A stretch of DNA of 64,000 nucleotides from Burkholderia savannae (GTDB taxonomy: Bacteria > Pseudomonadota > Gammaproteobacteria > Burkholderiales > Burkholderiaceae), in assembly GCF_001524445.2 (NCBI RefSeq), contig NZ_CP013417.1, forward strand, positions 3,844,001-3,908,000, given 5' to 3'. Every line of letters begins with the position of its first letter. The stretch's first letter is position 1. The notes beneath the pieces were generated by a model. That model made no database searches and was not told the origin of the DNA. It saw nothing but the letters and a program-made list of their open reading frames with translations. Positions 17,374 through 26,890 of the stretch are shown in pieces. The translations under genes were made by a program, and so were the position numbers.

Positions 17374-17401
17374 TTATCGGTAAGGAAGCCCGAAAGCTTT
17401 A
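17374..17401 (-). promoter_or_regulatory. Sigma-28 (FliA) promoter of the fliS operon
   Basis: On the minus strand the sequence reads TAAA (17401-17398), a 16-base spacer beginning GCTTT, then ACCGATAA (17381-17374). The class-3 flagellar consensus is TAAA-N15-GCCGATAA; one base of -10 and one base of spacing differ. It lies in the fliE-fliS gap, which makes fliS and the downstream genes late-expressed. Confidence 0.8.
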
Positions 17402-17426
17402 GAAAAATGACGCGCGGAGAGATCCG

Positions 17427-17771
17427 TCAGACGGACATCTGCATGATCTCGTTGTAGGCGCTCACTAACTTGTTGCGGACCTGGAGCCCGAACTGGAAGC
17501 CGATGTTGGCTTTCTGCATGTCGACCATCACGTCGTTGAGCGACACGTTCTGCGCGCCGAGCTCGAACGCCTGGGCCTGGCCGAGCGCCTTCTGCTGGTC
17601 GCCGCTGATCTTGTCGAGCGACGCCTTCATCGCACTCGCGAACGAGCCGGCGCTCGCCGCGCCGGAGCCGGCGAGCGCCGCCGTCGGACTCGCCGCTCCG
17701 CCCGCGGCCTGCGCGGCCATCGCCTGCATTTGTTGCAGCGCCGAAGCGATTCCGTTGACGGGGGCAACCAT
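17427..17771 (-). CDS. fliE: Flagellar hook-basal body protein FliE
   Basis: 114 residues, ending [35 protein letters not shown] as the family does, with [19 protein letters not shown] in the middle. FliE joins the MS ring (FliF) to the proximal rod. The ATG at 17771 is preceded by GCGGAGA; the open frame extends upstream to 17957 but without family-like sequence. It is transcribed divergently from fliF, the usual arrangement. Confidence 0.95.
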   Translation of the reverse strand: MVAPVNGIASALQQMQAMAAQAAGGAASPTAALAGSGAASAGSFASAMKASLDKISGDQQKALGQAQAFELGAQNVSLNDVMVDMQKANIGFQFGLQVRNKLVSAYNEIMQMSV

Positions 17772-18019
17772 GGGATCTCCGCAAAAGAGCCGGGCCGCGA
17801 GGGCCCGGCGGGGGGGAACTCCGGCTTCCCGCGAGCGTTGCAAGGGCCGGATTGCGAAAAAGCATAGCAGCGGCCCGAAGGCGAAAGACGCAGAAGTACG
17901 GGCGAAACCCCGCTCTATTCGGCCGATCGCGCTTGACCGCACTGCGGATAATCGCATCGTGTCAATGTCCGCCTGCTCTGCCGAGCCGGCACTCAGCCCG
18001 CAGTGGAGATACTCGACGC
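17772..18019. promoter_or_regulatory. Divergent fliE/fliF control region
   Basis: 248 bp between two early flagellar operons, so it should contain FlhDC/sigma-70 promoters in both directions. An 8-bp GC hairpin (GCCGGGCC/GGCCCGGC, 17790-17810) lies in the fliE leader and on the minus strand is followed by CTCTTTT, just before the ribosome site. No sigma-28 or sigma-54 site was recognised here. Confidence 0.4.
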
Positions 18020-19819
18020 ATGGACTCGCAGGCCAACTCGCTGATCAATCCCGACGCCCGTTCGAGCCTTGCGGGCGCGCCGCCGCAAGCCGCGGCCGCG
18101 GCGGGCGCGCTGCCGGGCGCGGCGGCGGGCGGCGCGGATTTCGGCCTGGGCGGCTTCGCCGAGCGCATTCCCGGACTTTCGCGGATGAAGACGAATCCGC
18201 GCCTGCCGTTCCTGATCGGCGCGGCGCTCGCCGTCGCCGCGATCGTCGCGCTCGTGCTCTGGAGCCGCGCGCCCGATTACCGCGTGCTGTACAGCAACCT
18301 GTCCGACCGCGACGGCGGCGCGATCATCACCGCGCTCCAGCAGGCAAACGTTCCCTACAAGTTCGCCGACGCGGGCGGCGCGATCCTCGTGCCCGCGAAC
18401 CAGGTTCACGAAACGCGTCTGAAGCTCGCCTCGATGGGGCTCCCGAAGGGCGGCTCGGTCGGCTTCGAGCTGATGGACAACCAGAAATTCGGCATCAGCC
18501 AGTTCGCCGAGCAGGTCAACTATCAGCGCGCGCTCGAAGGCGAGCTGCAGCGCACGATCGAATCGATCAACGCGGTGCGCGCCGCGCGCGTGCATCTCGC
18601 GATTCCGAAGCCGTCGGTGTTCGTGCGCGAGCGCGAAGCGCCGTCGGCGTCGGTGCTCGTCGATCTGTATCCGGGCCGCGTGCTCGACGAAGGGCAGGTG
18701 CTCGCCGTCACGCGGATGGTGTCGTCGAGCGTGCCCGACATGCCCGCGAAGAACGTGACGATCGTCGACCAGGACGGCAACCTGCTCACGCAGACCGCGT
18801 CGGCCACGGGCCTCGACGCGAGCCAGCTCAAGTACGTGCAGCAGATCGAGCGCAACACGCAAAAGCGCATCGACGCGATCCTCGCGCCGATCTTCGGCGC
18901 CGGCAACGCGCGCTCGCAGGTGAGCGCCGACGTCGACTTCTCGAAGATCGAGCAGACCTCGGAGAGCTACGGACCGAACGGCGCGCCGCAGCAGGCCGCG
19001 ATCCGCAGCCAGCAGACGAGCTCCGCGACCGAGCTCGCGCAAAGCGGCGCGTCGGGCGTGCCGGGCGCGCTGTCGAACACGCCGCCGCAGCCCGCGTCCG
19101 CGCCGATCGTCGCGAGCAACGGCCAGCCGGCCGGCCCGGCTGCGACGCCCGTCAGCGATCGCAAGGATTCGACGACGAACTACGAGCTCGACCGAACGGT
19201 GCGTCACGTCGAGCAATCGATGGGCACGATCAAGCGGCTGTCCGTCGCGGTCGTCGTCAACTATCAGCCGGCCACCGACGCGAAGGGCCACGTGACGATG
19301 CAGCCGCTCACCGCGGACAAGCTCGCGCAGGTCCAGCAGCTCGTGAAGGACGCGATGGGCTACGACGAGAAGCGCGGCGATTCGGTGAACGTCGTCAACA
19401 GCACGTTCTCGGCGGCGGTCGACCCGTTCGCGAACCTGCCGTGGTGGCGCCAGCCCGACATGATCGAGCTCGGCAAGGACATCGCGAAGTGGCTGGGCGT
19501 CGCCGCGGCGGCCGCCGCGCTCTACTTCATGTTCGTGCGCCCGGCGCTGCGCCGCGCGTTCCCGCCGCCCGCCGAGCAGCCGGCGGCGGCCGCGGTTGCG
19601 GCGCTCAACGGCCCGGACGACGCGATCGCGCTCGACGGCCTGCCGAGCCCCGACAAGAAACAGCTTGCCGAAGAGGACGATGAGCATCCGGCCCTCCTCG
19701 CCTTCGAAAGCGAGAAGAACCGCTACGAACGCAATCTGGACTACGCGCGCACGATCGCGCGGCAAGATCCGAAGATCGTCGCAACCGTCGTGAAGAACTG
19801 GGTGTCCGATGAACGCTGA
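18020..19819 (+). CDS. fliF: Flagellar MS-ring protein FliF
   Basis: 599 residues. A membrane helix at about 60-79 ([20 protein letters not shown]), the YscJ-like ring-building region, a Pro/Ser-rich linker around 360-400, a second helix at about 497-512, and a C-terminal tail ending [16 protein letters not shown] that binds FliG. FliF forms the membrane-embedded base of the flagellum. The ATG at 18020 is preceded by GTGGAG; the longer frame from 17852 reads as non-coding. Overlaps fliG by 11 bp and heads the fliFGHIJK operon. Confidence 0.97.
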   Translation: MDSQANSLINPDARSSLAGAPPQAAAAAGALPGAAAGGADFGLGGFAERIPGLSRMKTNPRLPFLIGAALAVAAIVALVLWSRAPDYRVLYSNLSDRDGGAIITALQQANVPYKFADAGGAILVPANQVHETRLKLASMGLPKGGSVGFELMDNQKFGISQFAEQVNYQRALEGELQRTIESINAVRAARVHLAIPKPSVFVREREAPSASVLVDLYPGRVLDEGQVLAVTRMVSSSVPDMPAKNVTIVDQDGNLLTQTASATGLDASQLKYVQQIERNTQKRIDAILAPIFGAGNARSQVSADVDFSKIEQTSESYGPNGAPQQAAIRSQQTSSATELAQSGASGVPGALSNTPPQPASAPIVASNGQPAGPAATPVSDRKDSTTNYELDRTVRHVEQSMGTIKRLSVAVVVNYQPATDAKGHVTMQPLTADKLAQVQQLVKDAMGYDEKRGDSVNVVNSTFSAAVDPFANLPWWRQPDMIELGKDIAKWLGVAAAAAALYFMFVRPALRRAFPPPAEQPAAAAVAALNGPDDAIALDGLPSPDKKQLAEEDDEHPALLAFESEKNRYERNLDYARTIARQDPKIVATVVKNWVSDER

Positions 19820-20804
19820 AGGCTTGAACAAGAGCGCGCTCCTGCTGATGTCGATCGGCGAGGAAGAGGCCGCGCAGGTATTCAAATTCCTCGCGCCGCG
19901 CGAAGTGCAGAAGATCGGCGCCGCGATGGCCTCGCTCAAGAACGTCACGCGCGAAGAGGTCGAGGGCGTGCTCAACGATTTCGTGCACGAAGCGGAGAAG
20001 CACACCGCGCTGTCGCTCGATTCGAACGACTACATCCGCTCGGTGCTGACGAAGGCGCTCGGCGAGGACAAGGCGGGCGTGCTCATCGACCGCATCCTGC
20101 AAGGCAGCGACACGAGCGGGATCGAAGGGCTCAAGTGGATGGATTCGGCGGCCGTGGCCGAGCTCATCAAGAACGAGCACCCGCAGATCATCGCGACGAT
20201 CCTCGTGCACCTCGATCGCGACCAGGCGTCGGAGATCGCGTCGTGCTTCACCGAGCGGCTGCGCAACGACGTGCTGCTGCGGATCGCGACGCTCGACGGC
20301 ATCCAGCCGACCGCGCTGCGCGAGCTCGACGACGTGCTGACGGGCCTCTTGTCCGGCAGCGACAACCTGAAGCGCGCGCCGATGGGCGGCATCCGCACCG
20401 CGGCCGAGATCCTGAACTTCATGACGAGCGTGCACGAGGAAGCCGTGCTCGAGAACGTCAAGCAATACGATCCCGATCTCGCGCAGAAGATCATCGACCA
20501 GATGTTCGTGTTCGAGAACCTGCTCGAACTCGAGGACCGCGCGATCCAGCTGCTGCTCAAGGAAGTCGAATCGGAGGCGCTCATCGTCGCGCTGAAGGGC
20601 GCGCCGCCCGCGCTGCGGCAGAAGTTCCTGTCGAACATGTCGCAGCGCGCGGCCGAGCTGCTCGCCGAGGATCTCGACGCGCGCGGCCCGGTGCGCGTGT
20701 CCGAAGTCGAGACGCAGCAGCGCAAGATCCTGCAGGTCGTGCGCAACCTCGCCGAGAGCGGCCAGATCGTGATCGGCGGCAAGGCGGAAGACGCATATGT
20801 CTGA
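19809..20804 (+). CDS. fliG: Flagellar motor switch protein FliG
   Basis: 331 residues, the normal FliG length. EHPQ motif at 123-126 (FliM contact), GGIR/TAAEILN hinge near 196, and the C-terminal torque domain with the charged ENLLELEDRAIQLLLKEVES helix. FliG sits on the cytoplasmic face of the MS ring and converts stator force to rotation. Overlaps fliF by 11 bp and fliH by 8 bp. Confidence 0.97.
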   Translation: MNAEGLNKSALLLMSIGEEEAAQVFKFLAPREVQKIGAAMASLKNVTREEVEGVLNDFVHEAEKHTALSLDSNDYIRSVLTKALGEDKAGVLIDRILQGSDTSGIEGLKWMDSAAVAELIKNEHPQIIATILVHLDRDQASEIASCFTERLRNDVLLRIATLDGIQPTALRELDDVLTGLLSGSDNLKRAPMGGIRTAAEILNFMTSVHEEAVLENVKQYDPDLAQKIIDQMFVFENLLELEDRAIQLLLKEVESEALIVALKGAPPALRQKFLSNMSQRAAELLAEDLDARGPVRVSEVETQQRKILQVVRNLAESGQIVIGGKAEDAYV

Positions 20805-21480
20805 TCGCACGAGCGCGTCGAGCAAGCCCGTCACCGCGTATCAGCGGTGGGAGATGGCTTCGTTCGATCCGCCGCCGCCCGCGCCGCCCGACGACGGCGG
20901 CGCGGCGGCGGCCGCCGCGCTCGCCGCCGAACTGCAGCGCGTGCGCGACGCCGCGCACGCGGAAGGGATCGCCGCCGGCCACGTCGAAGGCCAGGCGCTC
21001 GGCTATCAGGCCGGCTACGAACAGGGGCGCGCGAAGGGCTTCGACGAAGGCCAAGCCGAAGCGCGCGCGGCGAGCGCCGCGCTCGCCGCGCTCGCCGCGT
21101 CGTTTCGCGACGCGCTCGCGGGCGTCGAGCGCGATCTCGCCGACGACATCGCGACGCTCGCGCTCGAGATCGCGCAGCAGGTCGTGCGCCAGCACGTGCA
21201 GCACGATCCGGCCGCGCTGATCGCGGCCGCGCGCGAGGTGCTCGCCGCGGAGCCCGCGCTCGCGGGCGCACCGCATCTGATCGTGAATCCCGCGGACCTG
21301 CCCGTCGTCGAAGCCTATCTGGACGACGAGCTCGACGCGCTCGGCTGGAGCGTGCGCACCGACGCGGCCGTCGAGCGCGGCGGCTGCCGCGCGCACGCAT
21401 CGACGGGCGAAATCGACGCGACGCTCACGACCCGCTGGGAGCGCGTCGCGGCCGCGCTCGGCAAGGTGAGCGCATGGTGA
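20797..21480 (+). CDS. fliH: Flagellar assembly protein FliH
   Basis: 227 residues. N-terminal [26 protein letters not shown] has the conserved Trp-containing segment that docks on the export gate. [19 protein letters not shown] contains the GxxxG repeat helix typical of FliH, and the C-terminal domain resembles the ATP synthase delta/b subunit. It regulates the FliI ATPase. Overlaps fliG by 8 bp and fliI by 7 bp. Confidence 0.93.
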   Translation: MSDRTSASSKPVTAYQRWEMASFDPPPPAPPDDGGAAAAAALAAELQRVRDAAHAEGIAAGHVEGQALGYQAGYEQGRAKGFDEGQAEARAASAALAALAASFRDALAGVERDLADDIATLALEIAQQVVRQHVQHDPAALIAAAREVLAAEPALAGAPHLIVNPADLPVVEAYLDDELDALGWSVRTDAAVERGGCRAHASTGEIDATLTTRWERVAAALGKVSAW

Positions 21481-23045
21481 GCAACGCATCCGGCGCGCTC
21501 GGCCGCGACGAACTCGATGCGCTCGAGCGCGAGCTCGCGCTCGCGTCGCGCGGCCCCGAGCACGGCGACGCGGCCGCGCGCGACATCGGCGACGGCGCGC
21601 TCGCCCAGCCCCCTCACCACCGCCCGCTCGCGGCGGGCCCCGCGACGTCGCGCGCGGCGCTCGCCAATCCGCATCTCGCGCACTGGCGCGCCCATCTCGA
21701 CGGCATCCGCGAGCGCAACGCGCGCGCGCTGCCGCTGCGCCCGTGCGGACGCCTCACCCGCGCGGCGGGCCTCGTGCTCGAAGCGATCGGACTGAGGCTG
21801 TCGGTGGGCGCCGAATGCACGATCGAGTTGCCCGCGGGCAGCGCGCTGCCGTATGCGGAAGCCGAAGTCGTCGGCTTCGCGGGCGAGCGCCTCTTCCTGA
21901 TGCCGACCACCGCGGTCGCGGGCGTGCTGCCCGGCGCGCGCGTGTGGCCGCTCGAGACCGCGCCCGTCGCCGATCCGCTCGCGGGCGCCAAGCGCCTGCC
22001 CGTCGGCTGGGAGATGCTCGGGCGCGTCGTCGACGCGTCGGGCCGCCCGCTCGACAATCTCGGGCCGCTCGCGTCGAAGGTCGACGCACCGCTCACCGCG
22101 CCGTCGGTCAATCCGCTCGATCGCGAACCGATCCATCACGTGCTCGACGTCGGCGTGCGCGCGATCAACGCGCTTCTGACCGTGGGGCGCGGCCAACGGA
22201 TGGGCCTCTTCGCCGGCTCGGGCGTGGGCAAATCGGTACTGCTCGGCACGATGGCGCGCTACACGAGCGCCGAGGTGATCGTGATCGGCCTGATCGGCGA
22301 GCGGGGCCGCGAAGTGAAGGAGTTCATCGAGCAGATCCTCGGCGAGGACGGGCTCGCGCGCTCGGTCGTCGTGGCCGCGCCGGCCGACGTGTCTCCGCTG
22401 TTGCGGATGCAGGGCGCCGCTTACGCGACGACGCTCGCCGAGTATTTCCGCGATCAGGGCAAGCACGTGCTGCTGCTGATGGATTCGCTCACGCGCTACG
22501 CGATGGCGCAGCGCGAGATCGCGCTCGCGATCGGCGAGCCGCCCGCGACGAAAGGCTATCCGCCGTCGGTGTTCGCGAAGCTGCCCGCGCTCGTCGAGCG
22601 CACCGGCAACGGGCCGCAAGGCGGCGGCTCGATCACCGCGTTCTACACGGTGCTCACCGAAGGCGACGACCAGCAGGACCCGATCGCCGATTCCGCACGC
22701 GCGATTCTCGACGGCCACATCGTGCTGTCGCGCTCGCTCGCGGAAGCCGGCCACTATCCGGCCATCGACATCGAAGCGTCGATCAGCCGCGCGATGACCG
22801 CGCTGATCGACGACGCGCACCTCGACCGCGTGCGCCAGTTCAAGCAAATGCTGTCGCGCTACCAACGCAACCGCGACCTGATCGCGGTCGGCGCGTACGC
22901 GGCGGGACGCGACGCGCAGCTCGACCGTGCGGTTGCGCTGTACCCGCGCATCGAATCGTTCCTGCAGCAGGGCTTTCGCGAATGCGCGCCATACGCGCCG
23001 AGCCTCGCCGCGCTCGATGCGCTGTTCGAATCCGAAGGAGGCTGA
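21474..23045 (+). CDS. fliI: Flagellum-specific export ATPase FliI
   Basis: 523 residues. Walker [12 protein letters not shown] at about 243-253, [13 protein letters not shown] soon after, Walker [12 protein letters not shown], and the C-terminal [16 protein letters not shown] segment. It resembles F1-beta and energises unfolding and delivery of export substrates. It is some 60 residues longer than enterobacterial FliI, owing to a variable Ala/Arg-rich N-terminal extension (about 1-65) before the HWRAHLDGI region; a later start cannot be excluded. The chosen ATG overlaps fliH by 7 bp. Confidence 0.95.
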   Translation: MVSNASGALGRDELDALERELALASRGPEHGDAAARDIGDGALAQPPHHRPLAAGPATSRAALANPHLAHWRAHLDGIRERNARALPLRPCGRLTRAAGLVLEAIGLRLSVGAECTIELPAGSALPYAEAEVVGFAGERLFLMPTTAVAGVLPGARVWPLETAPVADPLAGAKRLPVGWEMLGRVVDASGRPLDNLGPLASKVDAPLTAPSVNPLDREPIHHVLDVGVRAINALLTVGRGQRMGLFAGSGVGKSVLLGTMARYTSAEVIVIGLIGERGREVKEFIEQILGEDGLARSVVVAAPADVSPLLRMQGAAYATTLAEYFRDQGKHVLLLMDSLTRYAMAQREIALAIGEPPATKGYPPSVFAKLPALVERTGNGPQGGGSITAFYTVLTEGDDQQDPIADSARAILDGHIVLSRSLAEAGHYPAIDIEASISRAMTALIDDAHLDRVRQFKQMLSRYQRNRDLIAVGAYAAGRDAQLDRAVALYPRIESFLQQGFRECAPYAPSLAALDALFESEGG

Positions 23046-23050
23046 ACGCC

Positions 23051-23515
23051 ATGGCCCAAACCTTTCCCCTTCAGCTCCTGCTCGAGCGCGCGCAGGACGA
23101 ACTCGACGCCGCGACCAAGCAGCTCGGCCGCGCGCAGCACGAGCGCACCGACGCGCAGACGCAGCTCGACGCGCTCCTGCGCTATCGCGACGAATACCGC
23201 GTGCGCTTCGCCGAATCCGCGCAATCGGGCATGCCCGCCGGCAACTGCCGCAACTTCCAGGCGTTCCTCGACACGCTCGACGCGGCGATCGACCAGCAGC
23301 GGCGCGTCGTCGCCGCCGCGCAGACGCGCATCGAAGCGGCGCGCCCCGAGTGGCAGGCGAAGAAACGCACGCTCGGCTCGTACGAAATCCTGCAGGCGCG
23401 CGGCGCGCAGCAGGAAGCGAAACACGCCGCGAAACGCGAGCAGCGCGACGCCGACGAGCACGCGGCGAAGGTGCTGCGCATGCGCGCGGAAGCGGCGAAG
23501 GAAGCGGCGAAGTAA
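23051..23515 (+). CDS. fliJ: Flagellar export protein FliJ
   Basis: 154 residues, almost all charged heptad-rich helix, predicted to form the two-stranded coiled coil of FliJ (FPLQLLLERAQDELDAATKQL at the start; AAKREQRDADEHAAKVLRMR at the end). It acts as the central stalk in the FliI hexamer, linking it to FlhA, and recycles chaperones. Starts 5 bp after fliI. Confidence 0.93.
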   Translation: MAQTFPLQLLLERAQDELDAATKQLGRAQHERTDAQTQLDALLRYRDEYRVRFAESAQSGMPAGNCRNFQAFLDTLDAAIDQQRRVVAAAQTRIEAARPEWQAKKRTLGSYEILQARGAQQEAKHAAKREQRDADEHAAKVLRMRAEAAKEAAK

Positions 23516-23554
23516 GCGCCGCGCCGCACATCGAACCCGAACACGAGATCCGAC

Positions 23555-24973
23555 ATGCCTCCTCTTCCCCTGATCGGTTTGCTGCTCGGCGCAGCGAGCA
23601 CGATGGTCAAGTCGTCGTCCGGTTCTTCGGCGAACGCGTCCGGCGCGTCGAACGCGCCGTCTGCGTCGCCCGGCGATGCGCCGTTCGCGCAAACGCTCAA
23701 GCAAAGCGTGCAGACGCAGCGTCAGGCGAACGCGAATTCGAGCGCATGCGCGCAGAGCGCCGGCAACGCGGCGAACGCCGCGACGAATGCTTCGGCGAGC
23801 AACGCGGCGAGCGCGTCGGCCTCCGGCGCGAGCGCGCAGGCGGCGGCGAGCACGGGCAACGCGAAAGGATCGGGAAAACCTGACGATCAGGACGACGACG
23901 ACACCGCGACGCAATCGGCATCGGCCAACGCCGCCGCGCTCGCCGCGGCCGCGTCGCTGCAGGCGCAACTGCAGGCGCGCCCCGATGCGCAGGCGGTGCA
24001 GACGGCCGCCGACGCGGCGGCCGCGCAAGCGGGCGCCGTCGCCCATCCGTCGACCTCGCCCGCGACGAACGCCGCCCCGCAGGGCGACGCCGATTCGTCC
24101 GTGCCCGCTAGCGCGCAGCAATCGATCGGCGACGCGCTGAACGCGGCGCTGGGCAAGCTCACGGGCGCCGGCCAGGCGAGCGCGACGGCGGCGCAAGGCG
24201 CGCAATCGGCGGGCACGGGCAACGCGTCCGCGCCGCTTGCCGCGAACGGCGCCACATTCGACAAGATGCTCGCCGGCGCGAAGGCCCCCGCCGCGCAAGC
24301 GGCGTTCGCCGACGTATCGGGCGCGAACCCGGCGACGGCAATCGCGATCGCGGCGACGAACGCCGCGCAGCCGGACGCGTCGGGCGCGCTCGCCGCGCTG
24401 CAGGACGCGGCCGATTCCGCGCGCGCGACGCTCGCGGCTTCGAGCGCGCCGGCCGCGCTGCAACAGGCCGCGCCGGCCGCGCTCGCCACGAACGCGAGCG
24501 CCGGCGCGGCCGCCGCCGCGGCGCTCGCGCCGCCCGTCGGCACGCCCGACTGGACGGACGCGTTGAGCCAGAAGGTCGTGTTCCTGTCGAACGCGCATCA
24601 GCAGAGCGCGGAGCTCACGTTGAATCCGCCCGATCTCGGGCCGCTGCAAGTCGTGCTGCGCGTGGCCGACAGCCACGCGCACGCGCTCTTCGTGTCGCAG
24701 CACGCGCAAGTGCGCGACGCGATCGAGGCCGCGCTGCCGAAGCTGCGCGAAGCGATGGAAGCGGGCGGACTCGGGCTCGGCAGCGCGAGCGTCAGCGACG
24801 GCGGCTTCGCGTCCGCGCAGCAGCAGACCCCGCAACGACAATCGTCGGACGGAGCCGCGACGCGACGCGCGCCCGGCGCGTCGACGGCCGACGCCGCGCT
24901 CGGCGAACTCGCAGCGACGCCGTCCAGCGGCGCGACGCAACGCAGCGTCGGGCTGGTCGACACGTTCGCCTGA
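23555..24973 (+). CDS. fliK: Flagellar hook-length control protein FliK
   Basis: 472 residues. Residues 1-320 are extremely Ala/Ser/Gln-rich and unstructured, as for a secreted ruler. The conserved C-terminal domain (about 330-420) contains QQSAELTLNPPDLGPLQVVL, then LFVSQHAQVRDAIEAALPKL, the core FliK signature. FliK measures the hook and triggers FlhB to switch export to filament subunits. Last gene of the fliF operon, 39 bp after fliJ. Confidence 0.95.
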   Translation: MPPLPLIGLLLGAASTMVKSSSGSSANASGASNAPSASPGDAPFAQTLKQSVQTQRQANANSSACAQSAGNAANAATNASASNAASASASGASAQAAASTGNAKGSGKPDDQDDDDTATQSASANAAALAAAASLQAQLQARPDAQAVQTAADAAAAQAGAVAHPSTSPATNAAPQGDADSSVPASAQQSIGDALNAALGKLTGAGQASATAAQGAQSAGTGNASAPLAANGATFDKMLAGAKAPAAQAAFADVSGANPATAIAIAATNAAQPDASGALAALQDAADSARATLAASSAPAALQQAAPAALATNASAGAAAAAALAPPVGTPDWTDALSQKVVFLSNAHQQSAELTLNPPDLGPLQVVLRVADSHAHALFVSQHAQVRDAIEAALPKLREAMEAGGLGLGSASVSDGGFASAQQQTPQRQSSDGAATRRAPGASTADAALGELAATPSSGATQRSVGLVDTFA

Positions 24974-25009
24974 CGGCCGCGCCGGCGGCCTTTCGCGCGG
25001 CGGCGCGCA

Positions 25010-26653
25010 TCAGCCGCCGTGCGCCGCAGCGATCCGCTCGCGAGCGGGCGCGGCCTGCCCCTTGCGCTCGGCCACGATGAAATCCGCCGCGCGCTCGCCG
25101 ATCATCACGGTCGGCGCGTTCGTGTTGCCGCCGATGAGGGTCGGCATCACCGACGCGTCGACGACCCGCAATCCCTCCACCCCGTTCACGCGCAATTGCG
25201 GATCGACGACCGCGCGCGCGTCGGTGCCCATCCGGCACGTGCCGACCGGGTGATAGATCGTGTCCGCGTGCGCGACGATCGCCGCGCGCAGCTTGGCGTC
25301 GGTGTCGTTCGGATCGGTGTACAGCTCGCGCCCGCCCTGCGACGCGAGCGGCGCGGCCGACAGGATCGTGCGCATCGCCTTCGCGCCGCGCACGAGTAGA
25401 TCGAGATCGCGCTCGTCGCTGAAGAAGCGCGGATCGATGAGCGGCGCGACGCGCGCATCGCCGCTCGCGAGCGCGACGTTGCCGCGGCTCTTCGGCCGCA
25501 GCGCGCACACGTGCAGCGAATAGCCGAAGCCCCAGTGCATGTTGCGGTTGTGGTCGTCGACGAGCGCCGTGCAGAAGTGCAGTTGCAGATCGGGGCGATC
25601 GAGCCCGGGCTCGCTCTTGATGAAGCCGCCCGCCTCGGCGACGTTGCTCGTCATCATCCCTTCGCGCCTCGCCAGATAGCTGAACAGCGCGGGCGTCATT
25701 TTCGCGAACCCGCGCAGGCAGATGCCGACGAGCTCCGGCGAATTCACGCGCTTGTTGACGATGAAATCGATGTGGTCGATCAGGTTTTCGCCGACGTCGG
25801 GCGCGTCGTGCACGAGCGCAACGCCGTGGCGGCGCAACTGCGCGGCGGGGCCGACGCCCGAGCACATCAGCAATTGCGGCGTATTGAACGCACCGGCAGA
25901 CAGAATCACTTCCGCTCGCGCGCCGAGTAGCTCGCCGCGCCCGCCGCGCGAAATCTCGACGCCCGTCGCGCGCTTGCCGTCGAACGCGACGCGCAGCACC
26001 GTCGCGTCGACGATCACGTGCAGGTTCGGCCGCGTGCGGCCGTACACGTATGCACGCGCGACGCTGCAGCGCGAGCCGTCGCGATGCGTGACCTGATAAA
26101 AGCCGACGCCTTCCTGATTCTCGCCGTTGAAGTCCTCGTTCAGCGGATAGCCGGCCTCGTGCGCGGCGGCGATGAATCGTTCGGAGAACGGATTACGGAA
26201 GCGCAGATCGGACACCGTGAGCGGACCGTCCGCGCCATGCCATTCGTTCGCGCCGCGCGCGTTGCCCTCCGCGCGGCGAAAATACGGCAGCACGTCGCGC
26301 CACCCCCAGCCGGTGCAGCCGAGCTGCTCCCATTCGTCGTAGTCGAGCGGATGGCCGCGCGTGTAGATCATCGCGTTGATCGCGCTCGAGCCGCCGAGCC
26401 CGCGGCCGCGAGGCTGATAGCCGCGGCGTCCGCCGAGGCCCGGTTGCGGCACCGTTTCGTAGCCGTAGTTCGTGCCGAGCTTGAACGGCACGAGCGCGGC
26501 GATTCCCACCGGCATGTTGACGAGCAGATTGCGTTCGGTGTGGCCGCCCGCTTCGATCAGCGCGATCGTCGCATCCGGGCACGCATCGGCCAGACGCCCC
26601 GCGAGGCTCGAGCCGCCCGATCCGGCACCGACGATGATGTAGTCGTACTGCAT
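25010..26653 (-). CDS. GMC-family FAD oxidoreductase (choline dehydrogenase/long-chain alcohol dehydrogenase-like)
   Basis: 547 residues. FAD-binding DYIIVGAGSGGSSLAGRL (3-20), GMC signature 1 around GRGLGGSSAINAMIYTRG, signature 2 GAFNTPQLLMCSGVGP, and the C-terminal YHPVGTCRMG with the catalytic His. The class oxidises primary alcohols (choline, long-chain or polyethylene glycol alcohols) to aldehydes, usually at the inner membrane. The ATG at 26653 follows GGGAG; the frame reaching 26740 is not family-like. The divergent AidB-like and aldehyde dehydrogenase genes suggest an alcohol-to-acid route rather than betaine synthesis (no betB). Confidence 0.88.
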   Translation of the reverse strand: MQYDYIIVGAGSGGSSLAGRLADACPDATIALIEAGGHTERNLLVNMPVGIAALVPFKLGTNYGYETVPQPGLGGRRGYQPRGRGLGGSSAINAMIYTRGHPLDYDEWEQLGCTGWGWRDVLPYFRRAEGNARGANEWHGADGPLTVSDLRFRNPFSERFIAAAHEAGYPLNEDFNGENQEGVGFYQVTHRDGSRCSVARAYVYGRTRPNLHVIVDATVLRVAFDGKRATGVEISRGGRGELLGARAEVILSAGAFNTPQLLMCSGVGPAAQLRRHGVALVHDAPDVGENLIDHIDFIVNKRVNSPELVGICLRGFAKMTPALFSYLARREGMMTSNVAEAGGFIKSEPGLDRPDLQLHFCTALVDDHNRNMHWGFGYSLHVCALRPKSRGNVALASGDARVAPLIDPRFFSDERDLDLLVRGAKAMRTILSAAPLASQGGRELYTDPNDTDAKLRAAIVAHADTIYHPVGTCRMGTDARAVVDPQLRVNGVEGLRVVDASVMPTLIGGNTNAPTVMIGERAADFIVAERKGQAAPARERIAAAHGG

Positions 26654-26890
26654 GTCACGTCTCCCTGTTTTTTCGTCCACGCAACGGCGGCTGGAATCGC
26701 ACTCGAGACAGCCGGATTCTGGCTTGTAATGTTCGCGCATTTTAGGAACGCAAAACGAGCCGGGACATCCCGACTCAAGAGCGATTCCTCTAAACGTCGG
26801 CGTGAACTAAATTTAAGATGATCGGATTCGCCTCGCGCGGAGGACGCGGCCGACAGAGAAGCCGGGCCCCGCGAAATGGGAGACAAAGGC

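Noticed and set aside
17470..19683. 737-codon plus ORF over fliF
   Set aside because: Out-of-frame shadow of fliF with Arg-rich composition.
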